Shown: piece after piece, positions 1 to 8,264 of the stretch
Numbering within the stretch: the first letter of the stretch is position 1
Layout of the letters: the number at the start of each line of letters is the position of its first letter
NCBI GenBank assembly: GCA_050739575.1
Contig: JBOIBN010000031.1
Coordinates: forward strand, 1 to 29,816
Direction: 5' to 3'
From: JBOIBN01 sp050739575
Lineage (GTDB): Bacteria > Pseudomonadota > Gammaproteobacteria > JAKDMP01
Length of the DNA stretch: 29,816 bases
Position numbers and translations under genes: made by a program
The notes under the pieces: model-generated
What the model saw: the letters and a program-made list of their open reading frames with translations, nothing else
Told to the model about the DNA's origin: nothing
Databases searched by the model: none

Positions 1-126
1 CCTCCGTATGGGGAAACCGAGTTGAGCGACATCGAGTATCGCTTGTGCGGCCCTGGCTGCAAGCTAACCCGCGACAATGGCCCCGCGGAGGTCAGCGCCT
101 CACCGCATGGAAGTCATACTGTCTAG
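1..126 (+). CDS. Possible C-terminal end of an unidentified protein (partial, cut by window start)
   Basis: Frame 1 is open from the first base to a TAG at 124-126, giving about 41 residues that contain YGETELSDIEYRL and a pair of cysteines (CGPGC). About 70% of third codon positions are G or C, which fits coding sequence in this genome. The stop overlaps the stop of the convergent gene (123-125), a compact tail-to-tail arrangement. I do not recognise the family and no domain can be assigned from so short a piece. It could equally be chance open frame. Confidence 0.3.
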   Translation, partial: PPYGETELSDIEYRLCGPGCKLTRDNGPAEVSASPHGSHTV

Positions 127-1088
127 GACGAGGTGGAAATGGGCGCTCCATCCGACTTGCGCCGGAACCGGTCAAACCGTTCCTGACGGCGCCCTTTACC
201 CAGATATTGCGGCACAATGGCCCGCACCCCGGAAGGCTTGATGCCGAGCAGCGCGAAGTCTCCGGTATCGGCGATCGAATCCACGGTCAGCGTGCGGAAC
301 TGATCGAGCGAAAAGGGCTTGCCGGGCAAGAGACTCATGGCAATCCCCTGCATCTTCGCGAGTCCGTCCGGAAGATCGAGAAGCAGACGCCTTACCCGGA
401 TCTGCTCGCGGATGTAGACCAGAATTTCGCGCATGGCCCAGGTTTGCGGACCGCCGAACTGCAAATGCTCACCGGCGAGATCATCGCGCAGCAGCACGCG
501 CGCGATCGCCTCGGCGACGTCTTCCACATACACCGGCGTGAAGCGTGCCTGCGGACGGACCACCGGCATGATGCCGGGCGAGAGCCGGAGCAGCATCGCA
601 AAGCGGTTGAAGAAACTGTCGCCGGGACCGAACATGGCACTCGGCGCAATGACCGTCCACGGCGCGCGCGCCGCATGGATCCGGTTTTCGCCTTCGCCCT
701 TGGTGCGCAGATAAAGGCTCGCGCCCTGCGGGTCGGCGCCTGCCGCGCTGACATGGACCAGGCGCGAAAGCCCCGCGCCCGCTTGCGCGAGCCGCGCCGG
801 CCAGTCCACGTGCAGGGCGCGCATCCGTTTGGGCGATCCGTCAAGGATGCCGACCAGGTTGACGACCGCATCCTGTCCGGCAAGCACGCTCTCGACAAAG
901 GCGGCATCGCGGACGTCGCCCCGGCGCAAATTGACGCGGGGCAGCACCATCAGGATGCGCGAGCGCTGGGGATGGCGCGCGGCTACGGTGACATAGGCGC
1001 CGCCGTTGGCGAGACGAACCGCAAGTTCGCGGCCGAGAAAACCGGTGCCTCCGAAGAGCACGATGCGCTTGTCCCTGATCGTATGCAT
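123..1088 (-). CDS. NAD(P)-binding extended SDR, complex I NDUFA9-like family
   Basis: Protein of 321 residues with an N-terminal Rossmann fold: GGTGFLG at residues 13-19 is the dinucleotide-binding glycine motif, followed by a DAVVNLVG strand. A YLRTK segment fits the Y-x-x-x-K of short-chain dehydrogenases, and FTPVYVEDVAEAI is typical of the NDUFA9/NAD-dependent epimerase group. In bacteria these are usually soluble dehydrogenase-like proteins of uncertain substrate, sometimes tied to quinone or lipid metabolism; no substrate can be read from the sequence. The ATG at 1086-1088 follows a purine-rich GGAGAGG on the minus strand. The TAG at 123-125 overlaps the stop of the open frame entering from the left. 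A MITE-like element lies about 30 bp upstream of the start and could influence its promoter. Confidence 0.85.
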   Translation of the reverse strand: MHTIRDKRIVLFGGTGFLGRELAVRLANGGAYVTVAARHPQRSRILMVLPRVNLRRGDVRDAAFVESVLAGQDAVVNLVGILDGSPKRMRALHVDWPARLAQAGAGLSRLVHVSAAGADPQGASLYLRTKGEGENRIHAARAPWTVIAPSAMFGPGDSFFNRFAMLLRLSPGIMPVVRPQARFTPVYVEDVAEAIARVLLRDDLAGEHLQFGGPQTWAMREILVYIREQIRVRRLLLDLPDGLAKMQGIAMSLLPGKPFSLDQFRTLTVDSIADTGDFALLGIKPSGVRAIVPQYLGKGRRQERFDRFRRKSDGAPISTSS

Positions 1089-1118
1089 TTGCCCTCTCCG
1101 TCTCCGGCAAAAAGTTAA

Positions 1119-1271
1119 GGAAGCTCTGAATTGTCAGAGCTTTCGTCTGGTGCATGGACGCACCACCGCGAATCGAGCACGCAAGTGCTTGATTCGGCGT
1201 GAGGCAAGTCCGGACATGTGCCGGACTTGCCGCCTCTGATCAATTCACGGATGATATTGATCAGAGTTTAC
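1119..1271. mobile_element. MITE-like non-autonomous element, copy A
   Basis: A 153-bp intergenic element bounded by imperfect 11-bp terminal inverted repeats (left GGAAGCTCTGA; right end, read inward, GTAAACTCTGA; 9/11 match) and flanked by TAA on both sides, a candidate 3-bp target duplication. A second copy lies at 28495-28644; a gapless hand alignment of the 84-bp core (1148-1231 against 28526-28609) gives 73 identities. It is packed with hairpins: 1121-1142 (9-bp stem), 1148-1165 (6-bp stem), 1171-1198 (12 pairs with one G-T and a GCAA loop), 1203-1231 (11-bp stem) and 1234-1266 (11-bp stem). There is no coding capacity for a transposase. The family was not identified. The orientation given is arbitrary. 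Confidence 0.75.
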
Positions 1272-1722
1272 TAATTTTAGCAGTCCGCGCCCTCTCCCAC
1301 CGGCGCTGGAGCCGGCCGATCGCGTTCACGCCCTTTCCGGCAATCCGTCCGTCACGGAATCCCGCGCACGGCGCCTCTTATCCGGCACCCCTCGCCGAAC
1401 AATTTGACAAGCTCGGCACGAACGGGTAAAAGTAACGCGCTGAGACATTGCGAAACTGTAACGATTGATCCAGCCATTGGAAGTTCCGGCTTGACACAAG
1501 CCCGGAAGGGTTGGAAATTGACGATTGCGAGAGAACGCCCGCCGTGAAAGCCGCAAAGGAGAGTATTGCGAACATCCGGACACTAAAGAAACACAAGGAC
1601 CCATGGCTTGCCCACCGAGCGACGACCTGCGGGATTTTTGTGCTGTCGAATGCCGGCCGCCGTAAACCGGTGGCGGCTTCGGGAAGCACGCCTGTAATAG
1701 CTGGTTTAAGGAGATTTTTCCT
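1272..1722. other. 450-bp non-coding stretch upstream of the S53 protease
   Basis: No convincing gene was found here. Short open frames on both strands lack codon bias, ribosome binding sites or recognisable motifs. The region contains a candidate sigma-70 promoter at 1404-1432 and a second TTGACA at 1491-1496 with no good -10 partner. It ends in the strong AAGGAG ribosome binding site (1708-1713) of the protease. If the 1404-1432 promoter is used, the transcript has a leader of almost 300 nt. Confidence 0.5.
1404..1432 (+). promoter_or_regulatory. Candidate sigma-70 promoter for the S53 protease
   Basis: TTGACA at 1404-1409 is followed after 17 bp by TAAAAG at 1427-1432 (4 of 6 matches to TATAAT). 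It points toward the protease gene 290 bp downstream. The weak -10 and the long leader keep this tentative. Confidence 0.3.
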
Positions 1723-3660
1723 ATGACGAAATGTTGGCTATCCAAATCTGCGGTGACCGTGGCCGCACTGAGCCTCTCGGCGGGGCTGGCCTGCGCGCAG
1801 CCGGGCGGCACCGTGATAATGCCGCTGCAGACGGCACCTTCCGTCTTGCAGCAAGCGAAACTGATGGGGCCGCATGCGCGGACCTCGACGATCAACCTCA
1901 CCTTCAGTCTGAAGCTGAACAATACGGCAAATTTGATGAACTTCATCAAGGACGCCAATAACCCGCAAAGCCCGCTCTACCACAAGTGGATGACACCGGC
2001 TCAGACCGCGGCCAAGTTCGGGGCCACCCCGGCGCAGATCGCGGCGGTCGAGCAGTTCCTCGGCGCCCATGGAATCAAGGTGCTCGACGTTACGCCGAAC
2101 CACATCCTGATCCACACGCAGGGGGCAACCGGGGCCTATGAGCAGGCCCTCGGGATCACGATCAACAACTACACGCTCAATGGACGGACGTTCTTCAGCA
2201 CGACGGAGCGGCCGAAGCTGCCGGCCTCGATTGCCGGAACGGTCGAAAATGTGATCGGGTTGAACAATGCGATTCTGATGCATCCGATGCATCAGCAGGT
2301 AAAGTCGCTGGGGCAGGTTAAACCGCATGGGGTTGTGCCGCACTATCCGGCGCCGCCGGCCGCGACCTCGGGCTACTACAACCCGTTCCAGATCGCGACC
2401 GCCTATGATGCACCCGACATCACCGACGCCAACAACGGCGCCGGCGTCACCGTGGCAATTCTGACGGCGGACACCGAAAACTACAGCGCAAACACCGACT
2501 ACCCCGCCTTTTGGTCGGGCTTTCACCTGCCCGGCCACACGGTGAACGTCATCCCCGTGGACGGTAACTCGAGCGCCAACGACGGCTTGGTGGAAACCCT
2601 GCTCGACACGGAGTGGAGCGGAGCCTGGGCGCCGGGCGCGACCTTGAACGTGTACATCGCCCAGAATCCCCAGTTCACGACCTTCACCGACATGTACAGC
2701 AAGTTCCAGACCGACAACACCGCGCAGTCGATGACGACGAGCTGGGGCGCGCCGGAAGACGACAATACCACTGAAAGCACCGACGAGGCGATCTTCGCAC
2801 TGGCGGCGGCGCAGGGCATCTCGATGTTCGCGGCGGCGGGCGACAACGGCTCGGGCGACAACGGCGGCGGCAATAACAACTGCGATTACCCGTCGGCCTC
2901 ACTGTACGTCAGTGCAGCCTCGGGCACCGAGCTCCATGCCAACAAGAATGGCAACCGGATCTCGGAGGTGGCTTCGTCCGATACGGGCGGTGCGATCTGC
3001 ACGCTCGCCGAACCAAGCTGGCAAACCGGCGAAGGTGTGCCGCAGAACGGCAAACGCAACACCGGTGACCTCGCGCTTAACTTCGGCGCCATCTGGCCGT
3101 ACCTGCTCGCGTACAACGGTGCGTGGTACACGGTGGGCGGCACCAGCGCGGTCGCGCCGCAGTTGGGCGGCATGTTCGCCGATGCGGTATCGATGAACGG
3201 CGGCACCTCGCTCGGCCAATCGAACGAGCTGATCTACAACACCGTCAACGCCGGCAACTATGCGAGTGACTTCTTCGACGTCACCAGCGGCAGCAACGGC
3301 GCCTACAGCGCCGGTCCGGGCTGGGATCATCCGACGGGCTGGGGCACTCCGGTCGCGCAAAACCTGATCCAGGACATGATCGGCGGCAGCACCAGCTGTC
3401 CGCAAGGCTACAGCGAGTTTGACGGCAGTATCGCCGCCCACCAGCTTAAGCAGATTACGTCCTATTCGGCGGGCGCGGGGCAGGAAAATGCCATTCTGAC
3501 GGGACCGGCCGGCATTCAGCTCGGCGTTCGCACAGGTGGCAAGACCTACGGGATTCCGGGTAACGAAATTCACCGGAACGCTCCGGCCGGAACTTATACC
3601 TGGGGCGCGAAAGCGGGAAGCAGTGCCGGAAACTATATGTTCTGTTCCAAGCACCCCTGA
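1723..3660 (+). CDS. Secreted S53 (sedolisin/pseudomonalisin-type) serine-carboxyl peptidase
   Basis: A 645-residue secreted endopeptidase. An N-terminal signal peptide ends near ACAQP (about residue 26), followed by a pro-kumamolisin activation domain to about residue 180 (contains SPLYHKWMTPAQ). The catalytic domain carries the S53 set: Glu291 and Asp295 in VETLLD, the oxyanion Asp374 in AAAGDNG, and nucleophile Ser475 in GGTSAVAP. Their spacing matches sedolisin and kumamolisin. Asp519 (FFDVTSG) and Asp535 (GWDHPTGWGTP) fit the family's C-terminal calcium site. S53 enzymes are autoactivating and work at acid pH. About 95 residues follow the catalytic domain and contain two cysteines; this may be a small beta domain. 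The ATG follows AAGGAG with 9-bp spacing. The gene stands alone and ends at a strong terminator. Confidence 0.93.
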   Translation: MTKCWLSKSAVTVAALSLSAGLACAQPGGTVIMPLQTAPSVLQQAKLMGPHARTSTINLTFSLKLNNTANLMNFIKDANNPQSPLYHKWMTPAQTAAKFGATPAQIAAVEQFLGAHGIKVLDVTPNHILIHTQGATGAYEQALGITINNYTLNGRTFFSTTERPKLPASIAGTVENVIGLNNAILMHPMHQQVKSLGQVKPHGVVPHYPAPPAATSGYYNPFQIATAYDAPDITDANNGAGVTVAILTADTENYSANTDYPAFWSGFHLPGHTVNVIPVDGNSSANDGLVETLLDTEWSGAWAPGATLNVYIAQNPQFTTFTDMYSKFQTDNTAQSMTTSWGAPEDDNTTESTDEAIFALAAAQGISMFAAAGDNGSGDNGGGNNNCDYPSASLYVSAASGTELHANKNGNRISEVASSDTGGAICTLAEPSWQTGEGVPQNGKRNTGDLALNFGAIWPYLLAYNGAWYTVGGTSAVAPQLGGMFADAVSMNGGTSLGQSNELIYNTVNAGNYASDFFDVTSGSNGAYSAGPGWDHPTGWGTPVAQNLIQDMIGGSTSCPQGYSEFDGSIAAHQLKQITSYSAGAGQENAILTGPAGIQLGVRTGGKTYGIPGNEIHRNAPAGTYTWGAKAGSSAGNYMFCSKHP

Positions 3661-3695
3661 TGAAACACTGAACTAAATAACCTGGTTATTCATTT

Positions 3696-3731
3696 GGCCC
3701 CGTGACGGTGACGTCACGGGGCCTTTTCTTT
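3696..3731 (+). terminator. Rho-independent terminator after the S53 protease
   Basis: A perfect 12-bp stem (GGCCCCGTGACG paired with CGTCACGGGGCC), a GTGA loop, then TTTTCTTT. It lies 36 bp after the stop codon. Confidence 0.92.
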
Positions 3732-3762
3732 GCGCGAATGCAACCGCCCGAATCGGCAGTGC

Positions 3763-3768
3763 TAAACT
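3763..3768 (+). promoter_or_regulatory. Candidate -10 element immediately upstream of yadG
   Basis: TAAACT (5/6 to TATAAT) ends 9 bp before the yadG ATG at 3778. No Shine-Dalgarno sequence is visible between them. Transcription starting the usual 6-9 bp downstream would give a leaderless or nearly leaderless message. No good -35 was found. Confidence 0.35.
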
Positions 3769-3777
3769 TTCGCGCCT

Positions 3778-4734
3778 ATGTCCGCGCCCTCTTCCATCCC
3801 CGCATTGCAGGTCGAAAACCTGCGCAAGACCTACAAGAACGGCCTTGAGGCGTTGCGCGGCGTAAGTATTTCCGTCGAACAAGGCGAGTTTTTTGCCCTG
3901 CTCGGACCAAACGGCGCCGGCAAGACAACGCTGATCGGCATCGTAACTTCGCTCGTGACCAAGAGCGCGGGCCAGGTCGAAGTATTCGGCATCGATCTCG
4001 ATCGCGATCCGGCCGGCGTCAAGGCTTGTATCGGCCTCGTTCCGCAGGAGGTCAACTTCAACCTCTTCGAGCGGGTGATAGACATCGTCGTCAACCAGGC
4101 GGGTTACTACGGCATTCCGCGCCGACTCGCGCACGAACGCGCCGAGCGCTATCTCGGTGAACTCGACCTGTGGCAGTACCGCAACCGTAACTCACGCGCT
4201 CTTTCCGGCGGATTCAAGCGCCGGCTGATGATCGCCCGTGCGCTGATGCACGAACCGCCGCTCCTGATCCTCGACGAACCGACGGCGGGCGTGGACATCG
4301 AGCTGCGCCGCTCGATGTGGGATTTCCTGCGCAAGATCAACGCCGCAGGCACCAGCATCATCCTCACCACGCATTATCTGGAAGAAGCCGAAAGCCTGTG
4401 CCGGCGCATCGCGATCATTCAGCACGGGGAAGTTTCCGAACAGGGCAACATGCATGAACTGCTGAATCGTCTGCACACCGAAACCTTCGTGCTCGATCTG
4501 CGTCATCCGATCGAACAGGTGCCGACGCTGCCCGGCTACATCGTACGCCGCACCGACGCGACCACGCTCGAACTCGACGTGCGGCGCGATCAGAGCATCA
4601 ACCAGGCCTTCGAACGCCTGTCGGCCGCCGGAGTGGAAGTGCTCAGCATGCGCAACAAGGCGAATCGCCTGGAAGAAATCTTCATGGAACTGATAGAAAA
4701 GGAACGGAATGCATCTCGAGCGCGCGCGGGCTGA
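3778..4734 (+). CDS. yadG: ABC transporter ATP-binding protein, YadG-like
   Basis: A 318-residue ABC-2-type ATPase. Walker A is GPNGAGKTT (residues 43-51), Q-loop Gln90 (VPQE), signature LSGGFKRR (from about 142), Walker B LLILDEP (162-168) and switch His in TTHYLEEAE. The stretch after Walker B (PTAGVDIELRRSMWDF) matches Escherichia coli YadG as I know it. It powers the membrane partner encoded immediately downstream, YadH, with which it overlaps by 26 bp. The cargo of YadGH is not firmly known; an export role is presumed. The start follows a -10-like sequence so closely that the transcript may lack a leader. The C-terminal 90 residues are the usual accessory domain of this ATPase class. Confidence 0.92.
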   Translation: MSAPSSIPALQVENLRKTYKNGLEALRGVSISVEQGEFFALLGPNGAGKTTLIGIVTSLVTKSAGQVEVFGIDLDRDPAGVKACIGLVPQEVNFNLFERVIDIVVNQAGYYGIPRRLAHERAERYLGELDLWQYRNRNSRALSGGFKRRLMIARALMHEPPLLILDEPTAGVDIELRRSMWDFLRKINAAGTSIILTTHYLEEAESLCRRIAIIQHGEVSEQGNMHELLNRLHTETFVLDLRHPIEQVPTLPGYIVRRTDATTLELDVRRDQSINQAFERLSAAGVEVLSMRNKANRLEEIFMELIEKERNASRARAG

Positions 4735-5491
4735 CTGGGTCGGCTTTACTACCATCGTCGCCAAGGAAACGCGGCGAATTCTGCGCATCTGGGTGCAGAC
4801 GCTGGTGCCGCCCGTCATCCAGATGGTGCTTTACTTTCTGATCTTCGGCTCCGTCATCGGCAGTCGCGTCGGTCACATGGGCGGCTACAGCTACATGACC
4901 TACATCGCGCCCGGCCTCATCATGATGGCGGTCATCACCAACTCCTACGCCAACGTGGTGTCCTCGTTCTTCGGCTCGAAATTTGCGCGCCACGTGGAGG
5001 AACTGCTGGTCTCGCCGCTGCCGAACGTGCTGATCCTGCTTGGCTACATGTCGGGCGGCATGCTGCGCGGACTTATGGTGGGCGGCATCGTCACCCTGAT
5101 GGCGGCTTTCTTCACGCATCTGCCGATCGCCCATCCCTGGGTCATCATCACCGCGGCGCTGTTGACCTCGGCGGTGTTTTCACTCGGCGGTTTCCTCAAC
5201 GCGCTTTTCGCCACCAAGTTCGATGACGTCACCATCATCCCGACCTTCGTGCTCACTCCGCTCCAGTATTTAGGCGGCGTGTTCTACTCGATCAGCCTGC
5301 TGTCGGCGCCGTGGCGACAACTGTCGCGCGCCGATCCGCTGCTGTACATGATCGATTCTTTGCGCTACGGCTTCCTCGGCCGCTCCGACATCGCGCTCCC
5401 GATGGCCTACGCCATCATGGCGGGATTCCTGGTGATACTCTTTGTGCTGGCGCTATGGCTGCTCAAACGCGGATCGGGGCTCAAGGCATGA
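4709..5491 (+). CDS. yadH: ABC-2 type transporter permease, YadH-like
   Basis: A 260-residue integral inner-membrane protein with about six hydrophobic segments and the ABC-2 membrane domain. Diagnostic stretches are APGLIMMAVITNSYANV, FARHVEELLVSPLP and TFVLTPLQYLGGVFYS, which match YadH of enteric bacteria. It pairs with the YadG-like ATPase; the ATG lies inside the end of that gene behind AAAAGGAACGG, so the two are translationally coupled. The next gene overlaps its stop in ATGA. The product should form a homodimeric export channel with two YadG subunits. The substrate is unknown. Confidence 0.92.
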   Translation: MHLERARADWVGFTTIVAKETRRILRIWVQTLVPPVIQMVLYFLIFGSVIGSRVGHMGGYSYMTYIAPGLIMMAVITNSYANVVSSFFGSKFARHVEELLVSPLPNVLILLGYMSGGMLRGLMVGGIVTLMAAFFTHLPIAHPWVIITAALLTSAVFSLGGFLNALFATKFDDVTIIPTFVLTPLQYLGGVFYSISLLSAPWRQLSRADPLLYMIDSLRYGFLGRSDIALPMAYAIMAGFLVILFVLALWLLKRGSGLKA

Positions 5492-5904
5492 CGGCATACG
5501 AAGCATTGGCGGCCATCGTCGCGGGTCTCGCCGGATTCATAGCCGGCGCGGTCTGGTACACACCCTACACCTTCGGCCCTTTGTGGCTGCGCTTCGCGCC
5601 CGAGGCGCTCGAACGCATCGAGCACACCACCCCGCGCCGCCTTGCACATTACGGCGTCGCACTCCTCGCGAGTCTGGTGCAAGCCTTCGCACTCGAAGCG
5701 CTGCTGATATTCTGCGGGCGCTCGGATCTCGGTTTCGCGCTCGGCATGGCGGGCCTGGTATGGCTCGGATTCACCGCCTCCGCGTCGCTGATGGACGGCG
5801 TTTTCCGGCGCCGGCTCGAACACGGTTGGCTGGTGGACATGGGACATCGGCTGCTGGTGCTCGCGACCATCGCGATCGTGCTCGGCCTCTGGCCACCTTC
5901 CTAG
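5488..5904 (+). CDS. DUF1761-family small membrane protein
   Basis: A 138-residue hydrophobic protein with about four predicted membrane segments (residues 5-25, 52-70, 80-100 and 116-134). The N-terminal AGAVWYTPYTFGPLW matches the conserved opening of DUF1761 proteins, whose function is unknown. The ATG overlaps the yadH stop (ATGA), so it is almost certainly co-translated with the YadGH transporter. Whether it works with that transporter is inference from position only. A longer frame from 5311 is open but buried in yadH and was not used. Confidence 0.8.
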   Translation: MTAYEALAAIVAGLAGFIAGAVWYTPYTFGPLWLRFAPEALERIEHTTPRRLAHYGVALLASLVQAFALEALLIFCGRSDLGFALGMAGLVWLGFTASASLMDGVFRRRLEHGWLVDMGHRLLVLATIAIVLGLWPPS

Positions 5905-5955
5905 AAAAATTACAGCGCTCGCTAGGTTTTTCAGCAGCTTGCCCGAACCGGCCGT

Positions 5956-6618
5956 TCAGTTACCGGGCAATGCGAGGCGATACCCGCGAAAGTCCACGAC
6001 CTCGCCGTCTTGGGTGATCGCCACCAGCTTCACGTCAGGCGCAATCTGATCGCCGGTGCGATACACCTGCCCGCCCACCATGACGAAACGCGCCGACGGA
6101 TCCTCGTTCCACACGTGTACCGTCACCGTAAATTGGGGTAATGCCTGACGCACGTCGTCGGGTGCCGCGGCAATCGGCATCGTCTCCGGCGAAGCCACGG
6201 CGAGCGGTTGCGGCGCAATGGCCACTACATTGGTCTGCGGGGCAGTGCGAGAAGCCATTTCCCCAGCCGGCACCGCATTCGCAACGCCCGGGGTGCGCAA
6301 TGCCGGTGCCGCCAACGGCGACGCAGCCACCCTACTCTGGACAACTGCCGCCGCTTGTGCCTGAGGTTTGGCGGCTACGGAGAGCGGGGGCGGGGAGCGC
6401 GGGACGGAGGTCTCGGTGGAGACAGTCGGTGGCGGCGTATGCGTACGCCACAGGTATACCGCGAGTCCGACCGCGATTGCGGCCAGCACGAAACACAGCG
6501 CCCAAGGCACGAGCGAGGGCCGACGCGGGGCAACGGCCGACGGCGGGGCGCCGAGCGTCTCGGCGAGACGGGAATCCGCACCGCGCGCGCGTCTCCAAGC
6601 TTCGAACAGAATGGACAT
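5956..6618 (-). CDS. gspB: General secretion pathway protein B (GspB-like)
   Basis: A 220-residue bitopic inner-membrane protein: short cytoplasmic N-terminus (MSILFEAWRRA), one transmembrane helix at about residues 36-57, a Pro/Ala-rich periplasmic linker, and a C-terminal domain (about 150-220) with VHVWNEDPSARFVMVGG and GDQI, typical of the T2SSB domain. GspB partners GspA to carry or insert the type II secretin through peptidoglycan. The ATG at 6616-6618 was chosen because GGAGAG precedes it with a good spacer; an upstream TTG at 6634-6636 is open but lacks support. It lies 14 bp after gspA in the same direction. No other gsp genes are in the window. Confidence 0.88.
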   Translation of the reverse strand: MSILFEAWRRARGADSRLAETLGAPPSAVAPRRPSLVPWALCFVLAAIAVGLAVYLWRTHTPPPTVSTETSVPRSPPPLSVAAKPQAQAAAVVQSRVAASPLAAPALRTPGVANAVPAGEMASRTAPQTNVVAIAPQPLAVASPETMPIAAAPDDVRQALPQFTVTVHVWNEDPSARFVMVGGQVYRTGDQIAPDVKLVAITQDGEVVDFRGYRLALPGN

Positions 6619-6632
6619 CCGGTACTCTCCGT

Positions 6633-8249
6633 TCAACCGCTCAGGCGCGGACCCGAAGCCGGGGCGCTTACCCGATTGAGAACAATCAACGTTTCGGGAC
6701 CGGCAATGCCGTCCGGAGCCAGCGCGTGCGCCTGCTGGAATTGGCGTACCGCATTATCGAGCGCCTCATCGAACGGTGCTCCGGTCGGGCCCTGAAGATC
6801 GAGCGCCTGGCGCAACCAGTCGACCGCGGGACCGGCCATCCCGGATTTAATGATGCTTACTCCTTCCGGCGGACGCCACAGCAGCCACATCCGACCGTAC
6901 CATACCGGCTCGAAATCGCTCAGCGAAAACGACTTCGTATTTCCGGGTTCCAGCGTCAGAGTTATGGAATTGGTGCCCAGAGATTCGACTACTGCGGAAA
7001 CGCTCTGGTCGCCCAAAGTCAACGTAACGACCGCAGGGCGATCGAAATTGCGCAATGTGTTCAGATTACCCTGCTCGTCAAGACAGGCCAGCCCCGCATC
7101 GGCGGCGGCGTCGCAGGGATCGCCGGCAGACGGCGCCGGCACCTGCCAGAGCGCGAGGAGTTCCGCCGCCGCCTGACCCGTACCCGGCGCCGCGGCCGCG
7201 GCCCATACAGTGATCGGGTTGACGGATGCCGCAGGCTTCTTGGCGGGTGGTGGCAAGGGTGCAGGTTTCGGCTTGGGAACCGAAACGGCGGCTATCGCCG
7301 CGTCGGCTGCATGCGCGCTCGGTGGTATCGGCGCCGGACTGCGCGAGCTGACCCACCAGGCAAGCGCCGCGCCCGCCACAGCGGCGGCCGCAAAACCCGC
7401 GCCAAAATAAATCGGGCGCAAGCTTCGTCGCGGGCGGGTGCGCAGGCCGGCCAGATCGCGCACCGCCTCGGCCACCAGCGGCGCGGAAACCTCGCGCAAG
7501 CCGCGCGCGTAGGCGGCCATGAGCGCGCGATCGCAGATCAGGTTGATAAGGCGTGGGATTCCGCGCGAGGCACGCGCCACGGCACGTACCGCCTGCGGCC
7601 GGAAGATGCGTCCCGGGGCACCGGCAAGCTGCAGACGGTGGCGGATGTATTCGTCGGTTTCGGCGAGATTGAGGGGGCCCAGGTGATAGCGTGCCGTGAC
7701 CCGCTGCGCGAGCTGACGCAAATCCGCCCGCGCAAGCGTGGTCCTGAGTTCGGGCTGACCGACGAGAATTACGTTCAGCAGCTTGCGCTTGTCGGTCTCG
7801 AAATTGGTCAGCAGTCGCACTTCTTCCAGCACCTCCGGACCGAGGCGCTGCGCTTCGTCTATCACCAGGACCACCCGGCGCCCGCGCGCGTGGGCCCCGA
7901 TCAGATAGCGGTAGAGCCGCTCGGCGAGGACGCTGCGATCGGCATCTGCAGGCGGTAACGGAATGCCCAGTTCGCCGAGCAGCGCCCGTAACAACCCGCG
8001 GCGCGAAAGCTCGGGATTGAAGATGAAAGCGATTTCCACACCTTCGGGAAGCTTCGCGAGAAGACGCCTGACGAGGGTGGTCTTGCCGGTGCCGACTTCG
8101 CCGGTAAGCTGGATGAATCCGTCGCCTTCCGCGGTCCCGTATATGAGATGCGCCAGCGCCTCGCTGTGCTGCGCGCTCAAAAAAAGATAGCGCGGATCGG
8201 GCGCGATGGAAAATGGCGGTTCAGTGAGTCCGAAATATTCGGCGTACAC
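6633..8249 (-). CDS. gspA: General secretion pathway protein A, ExeA-type AAA ATPase
   Basis: A 538-residue inner-membrane ATPase. The cytoplasmic AAA domain carries Walker A GEVGTGKTT (about 50-58) and Walker B VVLVIDEAQ (Asp131-Glu132). A single transmembrane helix lies at about 279-300. The periplasmic part has a Pro/Ala linker, a C39-like segment (around DPCDAAADAGLACL) and a C-terminal peptidoglycan-binding domain (from about 470, with DEALDNAVRQFQQAHAL and DGIAGPETL). This is the full ExeA/GspA architecture; with GspB it helps assemble the type II secretin across the cell wall. Translation starts at a GTG (8247-8249), 15 bp after the lipoprotein gene. The gene for the partner GspB follows at once. 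Confidence 0.92.
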   Translation of the reverse strand: MYAEYFGLTEPPFSIAPDPRYLFLSAQHSEALAHLIYGTAEGDGFIQLTGEVGTGKTTLVRRLLAKLPEGVEIAFIFNPELSRRGLLRALLGELGIPLPPADADRSVLAERLYRYLIGAHARGRRVVLVIDEAQRLGPEVLEEVRLLTNFETDKRKLLNVILVGQPELRTTLARADLRQLAQRVTARYHLGPLNLAETDEYIRHRLQLAGAPGRIFRPQAVRAVARASRGIPRLINLICDRALMAAYARGLREVSAPLVAEAVRDLAGLRTRPRRSLRPIYFGAGFAAAAVAGAALAWWVSSRSPAPIPPSAHAADAAIAAVSVPKPKPAPLPPPAKKPAASVNPITVWAAAAAPGTGQAAAELLALWQVPAPSAGDPCDAAADAGLACLDEQGNLNTLRNFDRPAVVTLTLGDQSVSAVVESLGTNSITLTLEPGNTKSFSLSDFEPVWYGRMWLLWRPPEGVSIIKSGMAGPAVDWLRQALDLQGPTGAPFDEALDNAVRQFQQAHALAPDGIAGPETLIVLNRVSAPASGPRLSG

Positions 8250-8264
8250 GATCCGTTTGAACCT

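Noticed and set aside
45..1118. Long open frame on the plus strand (357 codons)
   Set aside because: It is antisense to the NDUFA9-like gene, is Arg/His-rich and lacks any domain; it is a high-GC shadow frame.
1511..1726. 71-codon frame upstream of the S53 protease
   Set aside because: No ribosome binding site, no recognisable motif; it ends inside the protease start region.
6141..7958. 605-codon open frame on the plus strand
   Set aside because: It lies antisense to gspA and gspB, which have complete domain sets; its translation is Arg-rich and meaningless.
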